A DNA stretch of 64,000 nucleotides from Afipia sp. OHSU_II-C1. GTDB taxonomy: Bacteria > Pseudomonadota > Alphaproteobacteria > Rhizobiales > Xanthobacteraceae. The notes beneath the pieces are model-generated. The model saw only the letters and a list, made by a program, of their open reading frames with translations. It had not been told where the DNA came from and searched no databases. Each line of letters opens with the position of its first letter. Position 1 is the stretch's first letter. This document shows, one piece after another, positions 34,880-43,411 of this stretch. The stretch lies in the NCBI RefSeq assembly GCF_000497575.1, contig NZ_APJI01000004.1, positions 344,635 through 408,634 of the forward strand, written 5' to 3'. The position numbers were made by a program, and so were the translations under genes.

Positions 34880-34880
34880 T
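34859..34880. promoter_or_regulatory. Palindromic operator, probable PaaR site
   Basis: A 22-base inverted repeat with 7-base arms ATTGACC (34859-34865) and GGTCAAT (34874-34880) around GAACGGTT. It sits in the 186-base livK/paaG divergent region. The size and layout suit a TetR-type dimer, and the local TetR gene is paaR. Assignment to PaaR is inference. Confidence 0.65.
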
Positions 34881-34888
34881 AGTAATCT
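34860..34888 (+). promoter_or_regulatory. paaG promoter
   Basis: TTGACC (34860-34865), exactly 17 bases, then TAATCT (34883-34888), a good sigma-70-type promoter about 40 bases before the paaG GTG. The palindrome covers its -35 box and most of the spacer, so bound repressor would block polymerase. Confidence 0.6.
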
Positions 34889-34928
34889 GCCCGCCAATGG
34901 CTGACCAAGAAGCCAACGGGAGAACTGT

Positions 34929-35717
34929 GTGAACAACGATCTGATCTTGACCGAGGTCCGCGACGGATATCGTGTCATCACGCTCAACAGGCCCGACAGC
35001 CTCAACTCGTTCAACCAGAGTGTGCACACAGCGTTGAACGCGGCTTTGAATGATGCCGAGGCTGATACGAAATGTCGCGCGTTGATCCTGACCGGCTCCG
35101 GACGCGGATTTTGCGCGGGACAGGATTTGTCCGAAGTTGAATTCAAGCCAGGACAAAAGCCGGATCTCACTGTCACCCTCGATAAGAACTACAATCCCCT
35201 CATCCGCAGATTGCGAAAGTTTCCGCTGCCGATCGTCTGTGCGGTCAATGGCGTCGCCGCTGGCGGCGGGGCCAACATTGCCTTTGCCTGCGACATCGTT
35301 CTCGCGGCGCGCTCGGCCAAATTCATCCAGGCATTCTCTAAGATCGCGCTGGTCCCGGATTGCGGCGGCACATGGTTTCTGCCGCGCCTTGCGGGCAACG
35401 CGCGTGCGCGAGCACTGGCCATGCTGGCTGAACCGGTATCCGCCGAGCAGGCCGAAGCCTGGGGCATGATCTGGAAGACCATCGACGATGCCAATCTGAT
35501 GACAGAGGCATATCGTCTCGCAGCCCATCTCGCCAAACAGCCCACGGGCGCCCTCGCCCTGACCAAACAGGCGCTCGACGCATCCGAAACCAACACGCTT
35601 GCGCAGCAGCTGGATCTCGAACGCGATCTTCAGGGTCGGGCCGGGCGCGGATCGGATTTCGCTGAAGGCGTGAGCGCGTTTCTGGAAAAGCGTGCGCCTA
35701 ATTTCACGGGAAGCTAA
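34929..35717 (+). CDS. paaG: Phenylacetyl-CoA epoxide isomerase PaaG
   Basis: A 262-residue crotonase-family protein that isomerises 1,2-epoxyphenylacetyl-CoA to the oxepin-CoA, and later moves a double bond in the ring-opened product. It has SGRGFCAGQDLSEVEF and GVAAGGGANIAFACDIV for the oxyanion hole and FSKIALVPDCGGTWFLPR with the catalytic Asp, the pattern specific to PaaG. A GTG start at 34929 has GGGAGA upstream. It is the first gene of a plus-strand operon controlled from the palindromic promoter; its TAA overlaps the paaI start (TAATG). Confidence 0.92.
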   Translation: MNNDLILTEVRDGYRVITLNRPDSLNSFNQSVHTALNAALNDAEADTKCRALILTGSGRGFCAGQDLSEVEFKPGQKPDLTVTLDKNYNPLIRRLRKFPLPIVCAVNGVAAGGGANIAFACDIVLAARSAKFIQAFSKIALVPDCGGTWFLPRLAGNARARALAMLAEPVSAEQAEAWGMIWKTIDDANLMTEAYRLAAHLAKQPTGALALTKQALDASETNTLAQQLDLERDLQGRAGRGSDFAEGVSAFLEKRAPNFTGS

Positions 35718-36199
35718 TGATGGATGCACACGCCAACGCCTCAGACCCATATGCCATCGCCGAAGCCTGCGCAAAGGCCATGTGGCTCGATGATCGGGCG
35801 AGCAAGGGACTTGGGATGAACCTTCAACGGGTCGCCCCCGGCGAAGCAGTTATCTCGATGACGGTCCGCAAGGATATGACGAACGGCCACGGCATTTGTC
35901 ACGGCGGCTTCATCTTCACCCTTGCGGATTCGACGTTCGCATTTGCCTGCAACACGTACGACCAGCGCACCGTCGCGCAGCAATGCGCGGTGACGTTTCT
36001 TCAGGCGGTTCATGAAGGCGAGACGCTAACAGCACACGCGGTTGAACGCAGCCGCGCCGGACGTGGCGGCATCTATGACGTGACGGTACGCGACAGCCGC
36101 AACGTGGTGGTTGCGGAATTTCGCGGGCATTCACGAACGATTTCAGGCCACCTGCTCGCGGACGGCACTCAACAAGAAACCAGGCAAGACCAGGAGTGA
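35717..36199 (+). CDS. paaI: Phenylacetate pathway thioesterase PaaI
   Basis: A 160-residue hotdog-fold thioesterase. The NGHGICHGGFIFTLADSTFAFA segment carries the PaaI active-site residues (HGG with the following catalytic Asp). It hydrolyses dead-end hydroxyphenylacetyl-CoA and similar esters to free CoA when ring opening stalls. It overlaps paaG at the start (TAATG) and paaK at the end (GTGA), so translation is coupled. A second, different PaaI-like thioesterase lies 6 kb downstream. Confidence 0.9.
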   Translation: MMDAHANASDPYAIAEACAKAMWLDDRASKGLGMNLQRVAPGEAVISMTVRKDMTNGHGICHGGFIFTLADSTFAFACNTYDQRTVAQQCAVTFLQAVHEGETLTAHAVERSRAGRGGIYDVTVRDSRNVVVAEFRGHSRTISGHLLADGTQQETRQDQE

Positions 36200-37536
36200 G
36201 ACCATTGCTTCAGATTCCGCTGCGTAAGCTCGATCGGCTCACACCCGAACCCACCGCGCTTGATCCTCATGAAGTCGCGTCCCGCGACGAGATTCGCGCG
36301 CTTCAGCGCGAGCGTCTGGCATGGTCGTTGCGGCACGCTTACGAGAATGTGCCGCACTATCGCGCCAAATTCGACGCTGCGGGTGTCCGTCCGGATTCGT
36401 TCAAGAACCTTGAGGACCTCGCGAAGTTTCCGTTCACGATCAAGACCGACCTGCGCGACAACTACCCCTTCGGAATGTTCGCCGTCCCTGAAACCAAGGT
36501 CGCGCGCATCCACGCCTCGTCCGGCACGACCGGAAAGCCCACAGTTGTCGGATACACCAAGCGCGATATCGACACGTGGAGCGACGTGGTCGCGCGCTCG
36601 ATCCGTGCCGCAGGCGGCCGCCCTGGCATGAAGGTCCATATCGCCTATGGATATGGCCTGTTCACCGGCGGCCTTGGCGCGCATTACGGCGCGGAGCGCC
36701 TCGGCTGCACCGTCATTCCCATCTCCGGCGGCATGACCGAGCGTCAGGTTCAGCTCATCAACGATTTCAAGCCCGAAGTCATCATGGTGACGCCCTCGTA
36801 CATGCTGGCGATCCTCGATGAATTCAGGAAACAGGGCCTCGATCCACGCAAGTCATCGTTGCGCATCGGCATTTTCGGTGCCGAGCCGTGGACCAACGCG
36901 ATGCGCGAGGAAATCGAGGAAGCATTCGACCTGCACGCCGTCGACATCTATGGCCTGTCCGAGGTGATGGGACCCGGCGTCGCCAGCGAATGCGTTGAGA
37001 CGAAGGACGGACTCCACATCTGGGAAGACCATTTCTATCCCGAAGTCATCAATCCGGTGACCGGCGAAGTGCTGCCCGACGGCGAGAAAGGCGAACTGGT
37101 CTTCACATCGCTGACCAAGGAAGCCATGCCCGTGATCCGTTACCGGACGCGTGACCTGACGCGATTGCTGCCGGGGACGGCGCGCTCGCTGCGGCGCATG
37201 GAGAAAGTCACCGGCCGCTCCGACGACATGATGATCGTTCGCGGCGTCAACGTGTTTCCCACCCAGATTGAGGAAAAGCTGCTCGCCATTCACGATCTGT
37301 CGCTGCATTACCAGCTTGTTCTCACCCGGGACGGCCGCATGGATAATATCGAAATCCAGGTCGAAGCGCGGCCGGATGCGAGTTTTCCCGCGAGGGAAGC
37401 AGCGACGAAGCAGTTGGCTTTGTCGGTCAAAGACACCATCGGCATTACCGCGCTTGTCACCGTGCTCGATCCCGGAAGCATCGAGCGTTCGGTCGGCAAG
37501 GCCAAGCGTGTCATTGACAAGCGGCCAAAGGAATAA
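36196..37536 (+). CDS. paaK: Phenylacetate-CoA ligase PaaK
   Basis: A 446-residue AMP-forming ligase that activates phenylacetate to phenylacetyl-CoA, the entry reaction. The ATP loop is HASSGTTGKPTVVGYT (about residues 112-127); other motifs are IYGLSEVMGPGVASEC and VTGRSDDMMIVRGVNVFPTQIE, the PaaK-type hinge. It lacks the long N-terminus of general acyl-CoA synthetases. The GTG start overlaps the paaI stop. Followed at 8 bases by paaR. Confidence 0.94.
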   Translation: MRPLLQIPLRKLDRLTPEPTALDPHEVASRDEIRALQRERLAWSLRHAYENVPHYRAKFDAAGVRPDSFKNLEDLAKFPFTIKTDLRDNYPFGMFAVPETKVARIHASSGTTGKPTVVGYTKRDIDTWSDVVARSIRAAGGRPGMKVHIAYGYGLFTGGLGAHYGAERLGCTVIPISGGMTERQVQLINDFKPEVIMVTPSYMLAILDEFRKQGLDPRKSSLRIGIFGAEPWTNAMREEIEEAFDLHAVDIYGLSEVMGPGVASECVETKDGLHIWEDHFYPEVINPVTGEVLPDGEKGELVFTSLTKEAMPVIRYRTRDLTRLLPGTARSLRRMEKVTGRSDDMMIVRGVNVFPTQIEEKLLAIHDLSLHYQLVLTRDGRMDNIEIQVEARPDASFPAREAATKQLALSVKDTIGITALVTVLDPGSIERSVGKAKRVIDKRPKE

Positions 37537-37544
37537 AACGTCTC

Positions 37545-38180
37545 ATGGCACGCAGCCGCGCCAACGATTACGACGACAAACGACAGGCGATCCTGGATCG
37601 CTCCGCAGAGCTTTTCTCGGCGCACGGTTACGACCGTGCCTCGATGAACAAGATCGCGGAAGCCTGCGGCGTGTCCAAGGCCAATCTCTATCATTACTAC
37701 AAGGACAAGGAAGGACTGCTGTTCGACGTCATTCGCTTTCATCTCGAGGAGCTGCTGGAGGTGGTCGAGACCGCGGATGATCCCGCTGCGGCGCCGGAGG
37801 TGAGATTGCGCGGCCTGATTGCCGCGCTGCTGGAAGCCTACCGGGATGCCGATTCACAGCACAACGTCCAGATCAGCAGCATGCGGTTTCTCCCTGCGGA
37901 GCGACAGGCCAAGCTCAAGGCCATGGAGCGCGACCTCGTTCGAATTTTTTCCGCCGCTGTAGCCGGTGTCGCGCCTCATCTCAAAGGCACGAAGATACTC
38001 ACGCCGGTTACGATGTCGCTGTTCGGCATGGTGAACTGGCACTACCTCTGGTTCAAAAGCACAGGTTCGGTCAGCCGCGACGAGTATGCAGACATTGTCA
38101 CCAGGCTAATCTCCGACGGAGCGCGCAATGTGCTCAAGCCGCCCGCCAAGACATCGAAGCGCAACGCGGCGGCTGAATAG
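37545..38180 (+). CDS. paaR: TetR family regulator PaaR
   Basis: A 211-residue TetR-type regulator with helix-turn-helix residues about 28-50 (ASMNKIAEACGVSKANLYHYYKDKEGLLFDVI). The position inside the paaGIK-RZ operon and the sequence match PaaR of beta- and alphaproteobacteria, which represses paa genes until phenylacetyl-CoA binds. The best operator candidate is the palindrome at 34859-34880, so it would control its own operon and livK. A second regulator, PaaX, is also encoded in this cluster. Confidence 0.82.
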   Translation: MARSRANDYDDKRQAILDRSAELFSAHGYDRASMNKIAEACGVSKANLYHYYKDKEGLLFDVIRFHLEELLEVVETADDPAAAPEVRLRGLIAALLEAYRDADSQHNVQISSMRFLPAERQAKLKAMERDLVRIFSAAVAGVAPHLKGTKILTPVTMSLFGMVNWHYLWFKSTGSVSRDEYADIVTRLISDGARNVLKPPAKTSKRNAAAE

Positions 38181-38228
38181 GCCGATTGTTCACCCGGTGC
38201 CGCCAGCACCCAACATCGAAGTGATCCC

Positions 38229-40262
38229 ATGAAACTCGACAGCTACGTCAACGGACAGTGGGCCGCACCGGGCCGCGATCTTATTGAGGTGCGCAGCGCC
38301 GTCACTGGCGATGTTGTTGCCGAGGCCACCAGCGGTGGGCTCGACATGCACGGCATCCTCGGCTACGCCCGCAACACAGGCGGAAAGAACCTTCGACGGC
38401 TGACCTTCCATCAGCGTGCCGATATGCTCAAGAAGCTCGCGCAGTATCTGACCGAGCGGAAGGATCAGCTCTACAAGCTTTCATTCCAGACCGGAGCAAC
38501 GCGCACAGACAATCTCATCGATGTCGATGGCGGCATCGGCACGCTGTTCGTCTACGCCGGGAAAGGCCGGCGCGACCTCCCGAATTCGACCTTCCTGCTG
38601 GATGGCTCTGTTGAGCCCATGGGCAAAGGCGGAACGTTCGCCGGGCAACACATCATCACGTCGCTGCAGGGCGTCGCGGTACACATCAACGCCTTCAACT
38701 TCCCCTGCTGGGGTCTACTTGAAAAGCTCGCGCCTGCGCTGTTGGCCGGTGTTCCTGTCGTGTCGAAACCAGCGACTGTCACGTCCTACGTCGCCCATGC
38801 GCTCGCACGCCTGATCGCGGAATCCGGAATTCTTCCCGAAGGCGCGTTCCAGTTCATTGTCGGTTCAACCGGCGACCTGTTCGATCACCTGACCTGCCAG
38901 GATGTGGTGTCGTTCACCGGCTCCGCCGATACATCCGAAAAGCTGCAGCGGCATCCGGTAATCGCACGTGAGGCCGTACGCTTTGTCGCTGAACGGGATT
39001 CGCTCAATGCCGCAATCCTCGCACCGGATTCCGGCCCCGGAACGCCGGAGTTCGATCTCTTCATCAAGGAAGTCGCCAAGGAAATGACGGTCAAGGCCGG
39101 ACAGAAGTGCACGGCGATCCGCCGCGTGCTCGCGCCGTCGGCGTATGTCGAGCCCGTGATCGAAGCGCTGCGCGAGCGTTTGGACAAGGTCGTGATCGGC
39201 AATCCCGAGCAGGACAACGTGCGGATGGGTCCGGTAGTTGGCCTCGATCAGCGCCGCGACGTGCTCAGCCACGTCAAGACGTTGCGGACTGAAGCGCAGC
39301 TTGTCGCGGGCGATCCGGATAACTTCGACGTTCAGGGCGCGGATGTTGTTCGCGGTGCGTTTGTGCCACCTATCCTTCTGCACTGCGCAAACCCCATTCA
39401 GGCGACGAGGGTTCATTCGGTCGAAGCGTTTGGCCCGGTCAGCATCGTGATGGGCTACAGCGATCTCGAGGAGGCCATTGCGCTGACCAATCGCGGCGGT
39501 GGCAGTCTTGTGGCGTCGGTCTACACCCATGATCCGAAGGTGGCATCGGACCTCGTATTCGGCGTCAGCAGCTTCCACGGACGGCTTGTCATCATCGATC
39601 GCGACTGCGCGAAGGAGCAGACCGGTCACGGCTCTCCTATGCCGCAAATGGTTCATGGCGGCCCCGGACGAGCGGGTGGCGGCGAGGAACTCGGCGGCGT
39701 ACGCAGCGTGCATCACTACATGCAGCGCACCGCTCTTCAGGGCTCACCTCGCATGCTGACCGGCGTAACCGGAAGCTGGACGAAGAATGCTCCGATCATC
39801 GAGAAGGACCGGCATCCGTTCCGGTTTCATTTCGAGGACCTCGATATCGGCCAAACCTTCTACTCGAAGGAACGCACGATCACGCTCGAGGACATCGAGC
39901 ATTTCGCCCATTTCACCGGCGACACCTTCTACGCGCACATGGATGAGGAAGCAACCAAGGGTCACCCGTTCTTCCCGGGCCGCGTCGCGCATGGCTATCT
40001 GCTGCTGTCGTTCGCCGCGGGATTGTTCGTCGACCCCGATCCGGGTCCGGTGCTGGCGAATTACGGGCTCGACTCGCTTCGCTTCATCAAGCCGATCCAG
40101 CCTGGCGAAACCATCAAGGTCAGGCTCACCGCGAAGGACAAGTCTCCGCGCAACAAGCAGTATGGCGAAGTGCGCTGGGATGTCGAAATCCTGACTGACA
40201 GGAACGAGTCCGCCGCAACCTACGAACTTCTCACCATGAACGCTGTCCGGCCAACGGCCTAA
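38229..40262 (+). CDS. paaZ: Oxepin-CoA hydrolase / aldehyde dehydrogenase PaaZ
   Basis: A 677-residue bifunctional enzyme. Residues about 1-520 form an NADP-dependent aldehyde dehydrogenase (catalytic Cys294 in KAGQKCTAIRR); residues about 527-677 form a MaoC-type hydratase (HFEDLDIGQTFYSKERTITL, FTGDTFYAHMDEEA). The hydratase opens the oxepin ring and the dehydrogenase oxidises the resulting reactive aldehyde to 3-oxo-5,6-dehydrosuberyl-CoA. Both domains and their key residues are intact. It lies 48 bases after paaR; ethD follows. Confidence 0.94.
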   Translation: MKLDSYVNGQWAAPGRDLIEVRSAVTGDVVAEATSGGLDMHGILGYARNTGGKNLRRLTFHQRADMLKKLAQYLTERKDQLYKLSFQTGATRTDNLIDVDGGIGTLFVYAGKGRRDLPNSTFLLDGSVEPMGKGGTFAGQHIITSLQGVAVHINAFNFPCWGLLEKLAPALLAGVPVVSKPATVTSYVAHALARLIAESGILPEGAFQFIVGSTGDLFDHLTCQDVVSFTGSADTSEKLQRHPVIAREAVRFVAERDSLNAAILAPDSGPGTPEFDLFIKEVAKEMTVKAGQKCTAIRRVLAPSAYVEPVIEALRERLDKVVIGNPEQDNVRMGPVVGLDQRRDVLSHVKTLRTEAQLVAGDPDNFDVQGADVVRGAFVPPILLHCANPIQATRVHSVEAFGPVSIVMGYSDLEEAIALTNRGGGSLVASVYTHDPKVASDLVFGVSSFHGRLVIIDRDCAKEQTGHGSPMPQMVHGGPGRAGGGEELGGVRSVHHYMQRTALQGSPRMLTGVTGSWTKNAPIIEKDRHPFRFHFEDLDIGQTFYSKERTITLEDIEHFAHFTGDTFYAHMDEEATKGHPFFPGRVAHGYLLLSFAAGLFVDPDPGPVLANYGLDSLRFIKPIQPGETIKVRLTAKDKSPRNKQYGEVRWDVEILTDRNESAATYELLTMNAVRPTA

Positions 40263-40285
40263 AAATAACCTCCAGGGAGAAAACC

Positions 40286-40591
40286 ATGATCCTCGTCACC
40301 GTGATGTATCCGGCCGGAGAAGCATTCGACACCGATTACTACCTCAAGACACACATGCCGCTGGTGAAGGACCGCTGGGGCCCGCTCGGGCTCAAAAGCG
40401 CGCAGGCGATCAAAGGCGTGGCGAAGCCCGACGGCAGCGCGCCGGATTATCAGATGACCGCGCTGCTGACCTTCGGATCGATGGACGACTTCAAGGCCGC
40501 AGGCAAAGCTCACGGCAAGGAAATCTTTTCGGATATTCCGAAATTTACCAAGGCGCAGGCCGTGGTGCAGATCAACGACATCGTGTACTAA
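40286..40591 (+). CDS. EthD family protein
   Basis: A 101-residue single dimeric alpha/beta-barrel protein of the EthD family: YYLKTHMPLVKDRWGPLGL near the N-terminus and the DFKAAGKAHGKEIFSDIPKF stretch. EthD-type proteins bind or turn over hydrophobic intermediates; the founding member is required for a P450 that degrades ethyl tert-butyl ether. Here too the next gene, 14 bases downstream, encodes a P450. A GGGAGAA site precedes the ATG at 40286. The role in phenylacetate metabolism is unknown. Confidence 0.82.
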   Translation: MILVTVMYPAGEAFDTDYYLKTHMPLVKDRWGPLGLKSAQAIKGVAKPDGSAPDYQMTALLTFGSMDDFKAAGKAHGKEIFSDIPKFTKAQAVVQINDIVY

Positions 40592-40605
40592 GCCGAGGAC
40601 CGCAC

Positions 40606-41871
40606 GTGTCGGCAACGGCGCATACCGATCAACACGACCCTCGTCCGGTTTCAGACGAGGACGCCGCGATTGCGCACGCCTTCTCCTTGAAGGACCTTCC
40701 CGACGCGTTCTACGAGAATCCCTACCCGACCTATCGCGCGCTGCAATCGGCCGAGCCCATCCATTGGATGCCTGACGGATCGCTATTCCTGACACGGCAC
40801 CGTGACCTCGAAGCAATCTACAAGGATACGACGCGATTCAGCTCCGACAAGAAGGTCGAGTTCGCGCCGAAGTACGGCACCGGCTCGCTGTTGTTCCAGC
40901 ACCACACCACAAGTCTTGTCTTTAACGATCCGCCGCTTCATACGCGCGTGCGCCGCCTGATCGCGGGCGCGCTCAATCCCCGCGCCATTTCAGAAATGGA
41001 GCCGGGACTGATCGCGCTTGTCGATCGTCTGCTTGATGAGATGGAGACGCGCGGCAGGGCCGATCTGATCGAAGACTTCGCCTCCGCCATCCCGGTCGAG
41101 GTGATCGGCAACCTGCTGGCTATTCCTCACGAAGACCGCGCACCGCTGCGCGGCTGGTCGCTGGCGATTCTTGGCGCGCTGGAGCCGTTCCTCACGGAAG
41201 AAATTCAGGCACGTGGCGAACAAGCCGTCGGGGAATTTCTCGATTATCTCCGTCGCCTCGTTGCCGATCGCCGCGCGCGCCCCGGTAATGCCGAGCACGA
41301 TGTTCTGACGCGCCTGATTCAGGGCGAGACAAGCGGCGACAGGCTTAGCGAAATCGAGCTTCTGCAGAACTGCATTTTCATTTTGAACGCCGGTCACGAG
41401 ACCACCACCAACCTGATCGGAAATGGACTTGAATTGCTGCTGCGGTTTCCGGATCAACGGCAACGCCTGATCGATGACCCCTCACTCATCAAGACGGCGG
41501 TTGAAGAATTCCTGCGCTTTGAGAGTTCAAACCAGCTCGGCAATCGCCGCGTGGTTCAGGATGCCGAGATCGACGGCGTCACACTCCCGGAGGGAGCCCT
41601 CATTACGCTCTGCATCGGCGCGGCCAATCGCGATCCGGAGGTATTCGCCGAACCGGAGCGCCTCGACATTACCCGCGCGCCAAACCGCCATCTCGCCTTC
41701 GCATCCGGTGCACACGCCTGCGTCGGCCTCACCCTCGCCCGCCTCGAAGGCCGCATCGCGATTGGCCGTTTCCTTGCTCGCTTCCCGCACTTTACAGCCG
41801 CCGGCCCGGCGCATCGTGCAAGGCGCGTGCGGTTTCGTGGCTTCACAACGCTTCCCGTTACACTCGCCTAA
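40606..41871 (+). CDS. Cytochrome P450
   Basis: A 421-residue soluble bacterial P450 with all landmarks: I-helix AGHETT (262-267, oxygen activation), K-helix E-F-L-R around residue 304, and the heme loop FASGAHACVG with ligand Cys372. It starts at GTG 40606. It needs external electrons; the nearest reductase is PaaE, with FAD/NAD and plant-type 2Fe-2S domains, encoded convergently 450 bases away, but no dedicated ferredoxin is visible. It probably hydroxylates an aromatic acid, phenylacetate analogue or shunt product; the substrate is not deducible. Confidence 0.9.
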   Translation: MSATAHTDQHDPRPVSDEDAAIAHAFSLKDLPDAFYENPYPTYRALQSAEPIHWMPDGSLFLTRHRDLEAIYKDTTRFSSDKKVEFAPKYGTGSLLFQHHTTSLVFNDPPLHTRVRRLIAGALNPRAISEMEPGLIALVDRLLDEMETRGRADLIEDFASAIPVEVIGNLLAIPHEDRAPLRGWSLAILGALEPFLTEEIQARGEQAVGEFLDYLRRLVADRRARPGNAEHDVLTRLIQGETSGDRLSEIELLQNCIFILNAGHETTTNLIGNGLELLLRFPDQRQRLIDDPSLIKTAVEEFLRFESSNQLGNRRVVQDAEIDGVTLPEGALITLCIGAANRDPEVFAEPERLDITRAPNRHLAFASGAHACVGLTLARLEGRIAIGRFLARFPHFTAAGPAHRARRVRFRGFTTLPVTLA

Positions 41872-41893
41872 ACATCCAGATCAGGAATTTTGC

Positions 41894-42319
41894 ATGACGA
41901 CGTTCGACAAGACCGCCGCCCTTGAGCTTTTGAAATCAGCTCCAGCACCATGGGTGCAGGATTTAGACCTCACCGTGGAAAGCGTCACTGCCGACGAAGC
42001 GGTGCTGCGGATGCGCTTTTCGGAGAAGCTCTGTCGCGATAACGGCGTGGTCTGCGGACAGGCGCTAATGAGCTTTGCCGATACCGCGATGATCATCGCT
42101 GTCGCGTCGGCAGCCGGTGGCTATTTCCCGATGACCACGGTGGATCAGAGCATCCACTTCATGCGCCCCGCGATGCGCGCGGACGTTCTGGCGGAAGCCC
42201 GCGTGGTGAGGCTGGGCAAGACCATGGCCTTTGGCAGCATCACGCTGCGAACCGATGGCGACGAACGGCCTGTCGCGATGGCGCAGACGGCCTACGCGCT
42301 CATGCGCGACGCCAAATAA
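41894..42319 (+). CDS. PaaI-like hotdog thioesterase
   Basis: A 141-residue hotdog-fold thioesterase. MRFSEKLCRDNGVVCGQALMSFADTAM is the active-site strand-helix region, with VCGQAL in place of the PaaI HGG, and DQSIHFMRPA follows. It is thus related to but distinct from the PaaI encoded upstream. Coming 22 bases after the P450, it probably hydrolyses a CoA ester made or modified by the P450/EthD pair. It converges on paaE with one base between stops. Confidence 0.8.
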   Translation: MTTFDKTAALELLKSAPAPWVQDLDLTVESVTADEAVLRMRFSEKLCRDNGVVCGQALMSFADTAMIIAVASAAGGYFPMTTVDQSIHFMRPAMRADVLAEARVVRLGKTMAFGSITLRTDGDERPVAMAQTAYALMRDAK

Positions 42320-42320
42320 A

Positions 42321-43400
42321 TTACATCTGGTCGTAATCGACCACGACACGACTTGAGACCGGATGGGCCTGGCAGGTGAGCACAAAGCCTGCTTCTAGCT
42401 CCCAGGGCTCGAGCGAATAGTTCACGTCCATCGTCACTTCGCCTTCGACGACCTTCGCACGGCATGTCGAGCACATGCCGCCCTTGCAGGCGTAGGGCAG
42501 ATCCATGCCCGCACGCAGCGCTGCGTCGAGAATCACTTCGCCTTCGGCAATCGGCACATCCTTGCGCTTGCCGTCCACGATCAGTGACGCAACAGCTTTG
42601 GGGGGTGCTTCCGGCGCGACCTGAACCTTCGGCCGCGGCTTGCCGCCGAATTCCGAGACGAAGCGCTCGACATGGACGTGATCCTTGGGAATGCCAAGAT
42701 CGATGCAGGTCGCCTCGATCTCCTCACTCATCGCAAGCGGCCCGCAGACGAACACATGATCGACCGCCGCCGCGGGCACCATTGATCGCAACAACACACT
42801 GACCTTCTCACGGTCGAGACGACCGTACAGAATGGGCAGGTCCTGCTCTTCCTGCGACAGCACATGGAACACCGAAAGGCGCCCCATAAAGCGATCCTTC
42901 AGCTCTTCCAGCGCTTCCCGGAACAGGATGCCGTTGGTAGTCCGATTCCCGTAGAACAGAAAAAAGCGGCTGTTGGGTTCGCGCGCGAGAATGCCGCGCA
43001 CAATGGACATGATCGGCGTGATGCCGGAGCCGGCGGCAAAGCCGACATGGATGCGCGCCTGATCCGGCGCATGCGCCACACCGAAGCGGCCGGTAGGTGT
43101 CATCACGTCCAGTTCGTCGCCGGACTTCAATTCATCAAGCGCCCAGCTAGAGAACGCGCCGCCATCGACCTTTTTGACGGCAATACGGAGCTCATGATCG
43201 TCAGGGCTCGAGCAAATCGAATACGAGCGCCGGACTTCCTCACCATCCATGGTCGTGCGCAGCGTCAGATATTGTCCCGGCGCGAAGGCGTAATCGCCGG
43301 CCAGTTCGCCTGGAATGGCAAACGTCATTGAGACCGCATCGGCGGTCTCGCGCCTCAGGTCCGCCACCGCCAGACGATGGAATTTCGGAACATGCGACAT
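42321..43400 (-). CDS. paaE: Phenylacetyl-CoA epoxidase reductase PaaE
   Basis: A 359-residue reductase supplying electrons to the PaaABC oxygenase. Order of domains: FAD-binding (RRSYSICSSPDD), NAD(P)H-binding (GFAAGSGITPIMSIVR) and a C-terminal plant-type 2Fe-2S ferredoxin (CKGGMCSTC plus VLTCQAHP). All four cluster Cys are present. I chose ATG 43400 (MSHVPKFHRL), 11 bases after paaD, over the upstream frame. Last gene of the paaABCDE operon. Confidence 0.93.
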   Translation of the reverse strand: MSHVPKFHRLAVADLRRETADAVSMTFAIPGELAGDYAFAPGQYLTLRTTMDGEEVRRSYSICSSPDDHELRIAVKKVDGGAFSSWALDELKSGDELDVMTPTGRFGVAHAPDQARIHVGFAAGSGITPIMSIVRGILAREPNSRFFLFYGNRTTNGILFREALEELKDRFMGRLSVFHVLSQEEQDLPILYGRLDREKVSVLLRSMVPAAAVDHVFVCGPLAMSEEIEATCIDLGIPKDHVHVERFVSEFGGKPRPKVQVAPEAPPKAVASLIVDGKRKDVPIAEGEVILDAALRAGMDLPYACKGGMCSTCRAKVVEGEVTMDVNYSLEPWELEAGFVLTCQAHPVSSRVVVDYDQM

Positions 43401-43411
43401 TACAGCCTCGC

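Noticed and set aside
38865..39716. Open frame antisense to paaZ
   Set aside because: It lies wholly inside the intact PaaZ aldehyde dehydrogenase domain and shows no protein family features.
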